From Clostridia bacterium (GTDB taxonomy: Bacteria; Bacillota; Clostridia; Lachnospirales; CAG-274), in the NCBI GenBank assembly GCA_030536675.1, contig JAUNPM010000024.1, positions 1 to 11,919 on the forward strand: a stretch of 11,919 bases of DNA, given 5' to 3'. The position numbers were made by a program, and so were the translations under genes. Below are positions 6,780 to 11,919 of the stretch, one piece after another. Position 1 is the stretch's first letter, and each line of letters begins with the position of its first letter. Below the pieces are notes generated by a model that saw nothing but the letters and a program-made list of their open reading frames with translations, made no database searches and had not been told where the DNA came from.

Positions 6780-7877
6780 TTGAAGTCATATAGAATATTT
6801 CTGTTGTTAATAGGTATATTTACTGTTTTTGCACTTTGTGCAATGTTTACGGGCTGCGGAAAGGCAGATACAAGTGAAAATACCGAAAGCATACAGGAAA
6901 CGGAAACTAGTGAAGAAAGCAATGAACAAGAAACCACGGAAATTGAAAGTCTTAATGCTGAAACAACGGTGGAAGCAGGCTCCGAAGCAACAACCGCTTT
7001 AACGGAGCAGGCAGCTGCTGCGGTTGTTAAATCCTCAAGCACTTCTACAAACAGCAAAACTGCGGCAAAAAACAGCGTAAGTTCAAATACGGCAAATACA
7101 GGAAACAGAATAATAGCCACATCTGCGGCTGTGTGCGACATTATGGACAGGCTTGGCATAGAGCTTGTGGGAGTGCCCGAAACCTCTGTTTCAAACATTG
7201 CTTCAAGATATGCCAATGTAACAAGAGTTGGTTCTCCTATGGAGCCTGATATGGAAATAATAAAAACACTTAAGCCGACAGATGTAATAGGACCTGATAC
7301 ACTTGAGGCTGATTTAAAAATAAAGTATGACAATATAGGGGTAAAATCAACATTTGTGAATTTGAGAAGCGTTCAGGGGCTTTATGACACGGTAAGACTT
7401 ATAGGTGACAAATATGGCAAAAAAAGCGAGGCAGACGCCATAATAAATGAATACAATACATTTATTAAAAATTACTCAAGCGGTCACGAGGGAGAGGCAA
7501 AGCCTAAGGTGCTTGTGCTTATGGGACTGCCGGGAAGTTATCTTGTTGCTACTCAAAATTCATATGCAGGCTCTCTTGTTGAGCTTGCGGGAGGAGTAAA
7601 TGTGTTCCACGATGAAAGCAAGGATTTCTTAAATGTAAATACGGAAGAAATACTTGCAAAGGATCCCGATGTTATAATAAGGACTGCTCACGGCTTGCCA
7701 AAGGAGGCTCTTGAAATGTTTGAAAAGGAATTTTCAACAAATGATATTTGGAAGCATTTCAGGGCGGTCAAAAACGGTAAGGTTTATGATGTTGACTATA
7801 TGCTTTTCGGTATGAGTGCTACATTTGACTATCCGCAGGCTCTTGCGGATCTGGAACCTATGCTTTATGGTGATTAA
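6780..7877 (+). CDS. isdE: Haem ABC transporter substrate-binding lipoprotein, IsdE-like
   Basis: Membrane-tethered receptor that takes haem from the surface NEAT proteins and hands it to the permease. The signal peptide ends in a lipobox, FTGC, with Cys26 as the lipidation site. Residues 27-107 form a low-complexity linker rich in Ser, Thr, Glu and Ala. The class III periplasmic-binding fold (PF01497 type) starts near residue 109 with RIIATSAAVCDIMDRLGIEL. Met154 in VGSPMEPDME and His304 in IIRTAHGLP match the Met/His pair that holds haem iron in S. aureus IsdE, which makes haem a better guess than a ferric siderophore. The 365-residue length exceeds that of IsdE (about 290) because of the linker. 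Translation starts at TTG with AGGGAG 8 nt upstream. It lies 41 nt after the single-NEAT gene and 1 nt before the permease. Family assignment is firm; haem as the substrate is a strong inference. Confidence 0.88.
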   Translation: MKSYRIFLLLIGIFTVFALCAMFTGCGKADTSENTESIQETETSEESNEQETTEIESLNAETTVEAGSEATTALTEQAAAAVVKSSSTSTNSKTAAKNSVSSNTANTGNRIIATSAAVCDIMDRLGIELVGVPETSVSNIASRYANVTRVGSPMEPDMEIIKTLKPTDVIGPDTLEADLKIKYDNIGVKSTFVNLRSVQGLYDTVRLIGDKYGKKSEADAIINEYNTFIKNYSSGHEGEAKPKVLVLMGLPGSYLVATQNSYAGSLVELAGGVNVFHDESKDFLNVNTEEILAKDPDVIIRTAHGLPKEALEMFEKEFSTNDIWKHFRAVKNGKVYDVDYMLFGMSATFDYPQALADLEPMLYGD

Positions 7878-7878
7878 T

Positions 7879-8865
7879 ATGAATAAAAAGGTTTTAATAA
7901 GTTTTATTACTGTAATATTTTTGCTTTTATTGCTTTTTGTTGTATCTGTAAATACGGGAAGTATAAAGGTTACATATACGGAGCTTTTAAAAGGGTTGTT
8001 TGTTGAATACAACGAAAATGTTGAAACAATTAAGGATCTGCGTTTTCCGAGAATAATAATAGCTATGCTTACAGGAGGTGCTCTTGCCGTAAGCGGTGTG
8101 CTTTTTCAGTCTGTACTTAAAAATCCCCTTGCAGATCCCGGAATAATTGGCATATCTTCTGCGGCGGCTTTTGTGAGTACGTTTATAGTGGGATTTTTGC
8201 CTCAGCTGTTTTTCTTATCTCCTTTATTTCCATTTATTGGCGGTATTGAAGCTTGTGTGCTTGTGTATACTCTGTCATATAAAGGAGGCTTTTCTCCTCT
8301 TAGGATAATACTTGTAGGTGTTGCGGTAAATGCGGTTTTTACAGGGCTTTCAAGTGCTCTTACAACTATGAGCGGTCAAAATTACGAGGGTGCGGCGGCT
8401 ATAGTAAATGCAAATATATCAATGAAAACATGGGAGGACGTAAGACTTCTTGCTCTCTATGTTGTCATAGGACTTGTGTTTTCACTGTTTATGGCAAAGG
8501 GCTGTAATATTATGGCTCTTGAGGATAAAACAATAAGAGGACTTGGAGTAAATGTAACAAGGCTTAGGGTGCTTATTTCGGGAGCGGCTGTTTTGCTTGC
8601 TTCAATAACAACTGCCGTTGCGGGAACAATAAGCTTTATAGGTCTTATAGTTCCACATATAGGAAGACTGCTTGTGGGGAACAATCATAAGCTGCTTTTG
8701 CCGTTTTCAGCTGCACTGGGTGCTCTTATTATGCTGGGAGCGGATACGGCGGGACGTGTAATAGCATATCCTTATGAAATTTCTCCCGCAGTTATTATGT
8801 CTGTCATAGGCGGACCCTTCTTCATTATTCTTCTTAAAAGGAGTGACAAGACCTATGGAAGTTAA
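7879..8865 (+). CDS. FecCD-family haem ABC transporter permease (IsdF-like)
   Basis: A 328-residue, very hydrophobic inner-membrane subunit that forms the haem channel, presumably as a homodimer. Family hallmarks are RFPR (55-58), GVLFQSVLKNPLADP (73-87), GTISFIGLIVPHIGR (249-263), which is the coupling-helix region that contacts the ATPase, the ADTAGR segment (288-293) and the C-terminal GGPFFIILLKR. The number of helices fits the family's usual ten, though I did not count them rigorously. An in-frame ATG 63 nt upstream (7816) lies inside the lipoprotein gene and adds a polar, non-homologous stretch, so I chose ATG 7879, one base after that gene's TAA. A second candidate at 7867 would add only four residues. 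The ribosome binding site is weak (GGTGAT at 7869-7874), so translation is probably coupled to the preceding gene. Confidence 0.9.
   Translation: MNKKVLISFITVIFLLLLLFVVSVNTGSIKVTYTELLKGLFVEYNENVETIKDLRFPRIIIAMLTGGALAVSGVLFQSVLKNPLADPGIIGISSAAAFVSTFIVGFLPQLFFLSPLFPFIGGIEACVLVYTLSYKGGFSPLRIILVGVAVNAVFTGLSSALTTMSGQNYEGAAAIVNANISMKTWEDVRLLALYVVIGLVFSLFMAKGCNIMALEDKTIRGLGVNVTRLRVLISGAAVLLASITTAVAGTISFIGLIVPHIGRLLVGNNHKLLLPFSAALGALIMLGADTAGRVIAYPYEISPAVIMSVIGGPFFIILLKRSDKTYGS
8838..8843 (+). promoter_or_regulatory. Ribosome binding site of the ATPase gene, inside the permease gene
   Basis: AAGGAG lies 11 nt before ATG 8855. An in-frame GTG at 8843 overlaps this motif and has no better site upstream, so it is unlikely to be the start. 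The site lies within the last codons of the permease, as expected for translationally coupled ABC genes. Confidence 0.75.
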
Positions 8866-9613
8866 GAATGTTGAATTTGCATATGATTGCGAAAAAGTCC
8901 TTAAGGGTATTTCCTTTAAAGTGGAAAGTGAAAAAATAACTACTATTATAGGAGCTAACGGCTGCGGTAAATCTACGTTATTTAATGTAATGACTAAAAA
9001 TCTGAAGCCCCAAAGGGGCAGTGTTACTCTCAATGGGGAAAGCATTGAAAAAATACCTATTAAAAAATTTGCAAGACTTGTTTCCATTGTTCATCAGTAT
9101 AATACGGCACCCTCCGACATAAGCGTTGAGGTCCTTGTAGGCTACGGAAGGCTTGCTTATAAAAAAGCCTTTAAAAATGATAAGTACGAAAACGAAAAGT
9201 ATGTGACAAGGGCTTTGGAGGCTACGGGAATAACAAATATAAGAAAAAAGAAAATATCGGAGCTTTCGGGAGGGCAAAGACAGAGAGTATGGATAGCTAT
9301 GGCTCTTGCTCAAAATACCAAAGTGCTTTTTCTTGATGAGCCTACGACCTACCTTGATATTAAGTATCAAATCGAAATATTAAGGCTTATAAAAAAGCTT
9401 AATGAAGAATATAAAATAACAATTGTTATGGTTCTTCATGATATTAATCAGGCGGTATATTACAGTGATAATATTATTGCTATGAAGGACGGGGAAATAA
9501 TAGGTCAGGGTAAGGCAAAGGAAATAATAACAGGTGAGCTTATATATGAAACATATGGTGTAAGACTTGATGTTGAGGAAATAGGAAATAAAAAATTTGT
9601 AATTACGGTATAA
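8855..9613 (+). CDS. Haem ABC transporter ATP-binding protein
   Basis: Cytoplasmic ATPase of 252 residues that powers haem import with the FecCD permease. All nucleotide-binding motifs are intact: Walker A GANGCGKST (33-41), Q-loop Gln81, signature LSGGQRQR (137-144), Walker B VLFLDEP (157-163) with the catalytic Glu162, D-loop TYLD (165-168) and the switch His195 in VLHD. It belongs to the FhuC/HmuV/FecE-like group of iron-siderophore and haem importers. It overlaps the permease gene by 11 bp, which indicates coupled translation, and is the last gene of the operon before the terminator at 9626. A dedicated ATPase here contrasts with the S. aureus isd locus, where the ATPase comes from elsewhere (FhuC). 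Motifs are seen directly; haem specificity rests on the neighbours. Confidence 0.92.
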   Translation: MEVKNVEFAYDCEKVLKGISFKVESEKITTIIGANGCGKSTLFNVMTKNLKPQRGSVTLNGESIEKIPIKKFARLVSIVHQYNTAPSDISVEVLVGYGRLAYKKAFKNDKYENEKYVTRALEATGITNIRKKKISELSGGQRQRVWIAMALAQNTKVLFLDEPTTYLDIKYQIEILRLIKKLNEEYKITIVMVLHDINQAVYYSDNIIAMKDGEIIGQGKAKEIITGELIYETYGVRLDVEEIGNKKFVITV

Positions 9614-9625
9614 AATTTAATAATT

Positions 9626-9676
9626 AAAAAAAACAGCCTGCACAAATCAATTTTATGATAAGTGCAGGCTGTTTTT
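9626..9676. terminator. Bidirectional intrinsic terminator between convergent operons
   Basis: AACAGCCTGCAC (9632-9643) pairs with GTGCAGGCTGTT (9662-9673), extended by A-T pairs to 15 bp (9629-9643 with 9662-9676). An 18-nt loop contains a possible extra 4-bp ATCA/TGAT stem (9646-9649 with 9656-9659). A run of eight A on the left and five T on the right give a U-tract for each strand. It ends the + strand haem operon 12 nt after its stop codon and the - strand ribU unit. The right arm reaches the first base of the ribU stop codon. Confidence 0.92.
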
Positions 9677-10284
9677 CAGTCTATGTAATTTCTTATTAAA
9701 TGGCTCAATTTTTTATAAAATATAAATGTTATAACAGATGTAAGTCCATACTTAAATATGTTAAAAGGAAGCATAGAAAAAAACATAAGAGTTACCATAT
9801 CCTTTACATAGGGATTTGCACTTGCACCAAGACCGATAATTGTGTTGGCATCAAGCCCCATAAGCTTTGCGTAAACGGGGAAAATAACAAATATATTCAT
9901 TGCAAGGGATATTATACTTGCCGTAACTGTTCCTACTGCAAGGCTTATAACAGCTCCCTTTTTTGTTTTTAAACTGCGGTATATAAAAACCGCAGGCAGC
10001 ATATAGGCTAAGCTGTATATAAGATTTGCAAGCTCGCCTATACCTGCTGTGGAGGTTCCGTTTAAAGCAAGATTAAGAATAACCTTTATAAGAGCAATAA
10101 GACTGCCGTTAAGAGGACCCATTATAAATCCTCCCAGTATTACGGGAAGCTCCGAAAAGTCCATTTTTACAAAAGGAGGTATAAGGGGCATAGGAAATTC
10201 CAAAATCATTAGAATTGTGCTTATTGCGCCAAGCATTGCAGTAAGTACAAGTCTTTTTGTTTTATTTTTTGATTCAAAATTCAT
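9676..10284 (-). CDS. ribU: ECF transporter S component for riboflavin, RibU
   Basis: Substrate-binding membrane subunit of an energy-coupling-factor importer, 202 residues. It works with a shared EcfA/EcfA'/EcfT module not present in this window. RibU hallmarks are EFPMPLIPPFVKMDFSELP (29-47), IMGPLNG (54-60), the GTSTAGIGELANL loop (76-88), a membrane helix around NIFVIFPVYAK (130-140) and the ANPYVKDM segment with PFNIFK (156-178). Length and about six membrane segments match the family. AGGAGA at 10291-10296, 6 nt upstream of the ATG, fixes the start. Only 10 nt separate it from the upstream gene on the same strand, so it is probably cotranscribed. No FMN riboswitch can lie directly in front of it; any such element would be upstream of the operon, outside the window. 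Riboflavin as substrate follows from family resemblance. Confidence 0.86.
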   Translation of the reverse strand: MNFESKNKTKRLVLTAMLGAISTILMILEFPMPLIPPFVKMDFSELPVILGGFIMGPLNGSLIALIKVILNLALNGTSTAGIGELANLIYSLAYMLPAVFIYRSLKTKKGAVISLAVGTVTASIISLAMNIFVIFPVYAKLMGLDANTIIGLGASANPYVKDMVTLMFFSMLPFNIFKYGLTSVITFIFYKKLSHLIRNYID

Positions 10285-10290
10285 TTAAAT

Positions 10291-10296
10291 TCTCCT
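10291..10296 (-). promoter_or_regulatory. Ribosome binding site of ribU overlapping the upstream stop codon
   Basis: On the minus strand AGGAGA lies 6 nt before ATG 10284, and its first two bases are the AG of the TAG stop (10297-10295) of the preceding gene. This indicates a single transcript with tight spacing. Confidence 0.8.
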
Positions 10297-11919
10297 ATTC
10301 TGTTCTGTAGCCCGTAACATTGTTTGCTGTCATCCATTCCATTTTACAATCCATAAGATATTTAATGACGTCGTTTTCTTTGCCGTAAATCGTTTTGTAA
10401 AGTGACTGTGTTTCAAACAAATCGTTATAGGTAAGATAAGGGTAATCCACCATTGCATTTGTGCCTGCCATATAATAAAGAGCATAATTTAAATTGTTGT
10501 TTGCAAGTACCCACTGATCCTTTGTGTCCTCTACTGCAAGAAGCATTTTGTCTGCAAGCTCCTTATATTTTTCTTCTCTTGTTGTTTGATACAGTGAATA
10601 AAGAACATTAAGCTCGGCAAGCTGATGATTAAGTGAAACGTGAGTTCTGTTGTGATCGTAGTCATAATCGTAGTCCTCTACAAGCCAGCCGCCGTTTTTG
10701 GTTTCATAATGGTTATTTTCTGCGTGGTCAATAAAATATTCCGCATATTTGCAGACAGACATTAAAAATTCGTCGTTGTTGTAGCGTTTATAAGCATTTA
10801 TAAGATTTACGGCAAAGTCTGTATTAAATCTTGTGTCATAAAAATTAGCGCCTATATTAAAGTCTTCTGAAAGCCAGCCTGATTTTGGACCTGTTGCCCA
10901 ATAGCCTAAGCTGTTTTGATTCTGCATACAGGTGTAGGTAAACACATAGCCTAAGTCATAAGCTGCAAGGAAATCACCGTATTTTGTCATACTTGCGCCT
11001 ACATAGTTTGAAGGCTGTCTGTAAAGCATAGTGTCGCTGTAGGGTATATAATTTGAGGGCAGCTTAAAATAATATCCGTCCCAAGAAAAACGTCTTTCAT
11101 TTGCAAGCTCGTTGTTAAGTACATTAAAGTGGTTAATGTTGTTCCAGTCTGCAAGTGTATGCTCCGTTGACATAAGATACCATATTTCGCCTATATAGTT
11201 TGTATCCTGAGGGAAGGTATAAGTAATAACGATATTGTCGTCGTTGACCTCAATTGTTACCGGCTCTTCAAGATCGGGATTACATTCCAGTGTGTTGTAC
11301 TCAAATTTGTTATTTGTGTAAACGGAAGGAATACTTAAAACTATTGAGGCTTCACCTGTGTCTATAAAAAGAGTTTGTTTCTCTGTGTTTAAAGGATTTT
11401 GTGACATATACCAGTCGCCTGTTTCGTTTGAAACATATCGCATTTCAAATTTGGAGCCGGGAAGTGTTATTGTTTCACTGTAGCGCTCCTCTTTTGTTTG
11501 GTTAAATGTATATCTCTTAATGCTGAAAACATCGTTGTTTATAAATGTAAAGGTTTTTTCCTTAACTGTTCTGTCAGCATCATTGTATATAACTTCCTCT
11601 TTTATTTCAGGCTCTGTAATGGCTTTCCATTTGTCCTTATATGTGTTTTTAACAACGTTATAGGCTTCAAGATCGTTGCCTGTAAGAGGATTGCCGTTTT
11701 CGTCTACGGGATTGTCGCTGTATGTGGTTGCCTCGTTTGTTGTTATTTCAACATCGCCCTCATATATGCTTTTGTCAAATTCCGTTGTTGCTTCCGTAGT
11801 TTCCTCTGTGGTGGTTTCCGTAGTGGTGGTCGTCTTTTTCTTGCTTGAACCTCTTGCGGAAATGGAAACGGACTGAAGGGTAGTTGTTTCAGTGGTTTCC
11901 TCTGTAGTAGTTTCCGTAG
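10295..11919 (-). CDS. Partial secreted-type protein with Thr/Glu-rich linkers and a helical, alpha/alpha-barrel-like C-terminal domain
   Basis: The frame is open from the right edge to the TAG at 10297-10295, giving 540 residues with the N-terminus missing. An internal ATG at 11443 is not the start, since open coding sequence continues upstream of it. Visible residues 1-13 and 29-45 are runs of Thr and Glu. Residues 50-300 look beta-rich, with many Thr, Asn and Tyr. Residues about 320-540 are helical, with W/Y/D-rich motifs such as SGWLSEDFNIGANFYDTR, NGGWLVEDYDYDYDHNRTH and LNHQLAELNVLYSLYQTT. This layout recalls (alpha/alpha)n-barrel glycan enzymes, for example the C-terminal domain of glucuronyl C5-epimerases, but the match is loose and I assign no reaction. 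The linkers suggest a surface or secreted protein with more domains upstream. It is followed at 10 nt by ribU. Family assignment is inference. Confidence 0.72.
   Translation of the reverse strand, partial: TETTTEETTETTTLQSVSISARGSSKKKTTTTTETTTEETTEATTEFDKSIYEGDVEITTNEATTYSDNPVDENGNPLTGNDLEAYNVVKNTYKDKWKAITEPEIKEEVIYNDADRTVKEKTFTFINNDVFSIKRYTFNQTKEERYSETITLPGSKFEMRYVSNETGDWYMSQNPLNTEKQTLFIDTGEASIVLSIPSVYTNNKFEYNTLECNPDLEEPVTIEVNDDNIVITYTFPQDTNYIGEIWYLMSTEHTLADWNNINHFNVLNNELANERRFSWDGYYFKLPSNYIPYSDTMLYRQPSNYVGASMTKYGDFLAAYDLGYVFTYTCMQNQNSLGYWATGPKSGWLSEDFNIGANFYDTRFNTDFAVNLINAYKRYNNDEFLMSVCKYAEYFIDHAENNHYETKNGGWLVEDYDYDYDHNRTHVSLNHQLAELNVLYSLYQTTREEKYKELADKMLLAVEDTKDQWVLANNNLNYALYYMAGTNAMVDYPYLTYNDLFETQSLYKTIYGKENDVIKYLMDCKMEWMTANNVTGYRTE
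11783..11919 (-). repeat. Thr/Glu low-complexity coding repeat
   Basis: On the minus strand, short units of ACA/ACT/ACC/ACG and GAA/GAG codons encode two Thr-Glu tracts (TETTTEETTETTT and TTTTETTTEETTEATTE) split by a 15-residue segment, LQSVSISARGSSKKK. The near-identical units, such as those at 11785-11805 and 11882-11901, suggest slippage or local duplication. These are probably extended linkers, possibly glycosylated. Confidence 0.75.

Noticed and set aside
6716..7333. A 205-codon open frame on the - strand across the lipoprotein gene
   Set aside because: It is antisense to a well-supported lipoprotein, has no plausible ribosome binding site or family pattern, and reflects the Ser/Thr/Glu-rich linker read backwards.
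7816..7878. Upstream ATG giving the permease a 21-residue N-terminal extension
   Set aside because: It lies inside the lipoprotein gene, adds a polar segment not typical of FecCD permeases, and ATG 7879 directly after the stop fits coupled translation better.
10049..10288. A 79-codon + strand frame opposite ribU
   Set aside because: It is the shadow of the RibU membrane helices; ribU on the other strand has clear family motifs.
11498..11876. Cys/Val/Phe-rich + strand frames at the right edge
   Set aside because: They are antisense to the Thr/Glu-rich linker of the partial minus-strand protein, which has a continuous open frame there.

Overview
The window looks like a chromosomal segment of an AT-rich, anaerobic Gram-positive bacterium of the class Clostridia, probably a gut or rumen member of the Oscillospiraceae/Ruminococcaceae or a relative. 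The grounds are the low-GC composition, strong AGGAGG-type ribosome binding sites, one TTG start, surface proteins held by SLH domains instead of sortase motifs, lipoprotein and secreted-protein linkers rich in Thr/Glu, and a RibU-type ECF vitamin transporter. The genus is not decidable from the sequence alone.

Positions 1-9613, + strand: a haem-acquisition operon of five genes. An untranslated region (1-246) carries a strong hairpin and two copies of the palindrome GTTAG-N6-CTAAC, which I read as candidate iron/metal-repressor operators. Next come a 1780-residue surface protein with at least five NEAT-type domains, two chitobiase-C-terminal-like domains and three SLH repeats (247-5589), a 362-residue single-NEAT/SLH protein (5650-6738), an IsdE-like haem-binding lipoprotein on a long tether (6780-7877), a FecCD-type permease (7879-8865) and its ATPase (8855-9613). 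Spacing shrinks along the operon from 60 nt to 41 nt to 1 nt to an 11-bp overlap. The two anchored proteins would take haem at the cell surface and pass it to the lipoprotein, and the permease/ATPase pair would import it. Unlike the Staphylococcus aureus isd locus, the transporter here includes its own ATPase and no sortase-anchored component is seen.

Positions 9626-9676: one GC-rich hairpin flanked by A- and T-tracts on both sides serves as a bidirectional terminator between the haem operon and the convergent minus-strand genes.

Positions 9676-11919, - strand: a partial secreted-type protein runs off the right edge. It has Thr/Glu-rich linkers and a C-terminal helical domain that resembles an alpha/alpha-barrel glycan-modifying enzyme. 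A riboflavin ECF transporter S component (ribU) follows 10 nt downstream, its ribosome binding site touching the stop codon of the preceding gene.

The most interesting part is the NEAT set itself. The clear domains lack the Tyr-x-x-x-Tyr haem-ligand motif of classical Isd NEAT domains and share a Met at the start of the corresponding strand. Two adjacent modules are a recent tandem duplication still visible in the DNA, and further divergent NEAT-like modules lie nearer the N-terminus of the giant protein.
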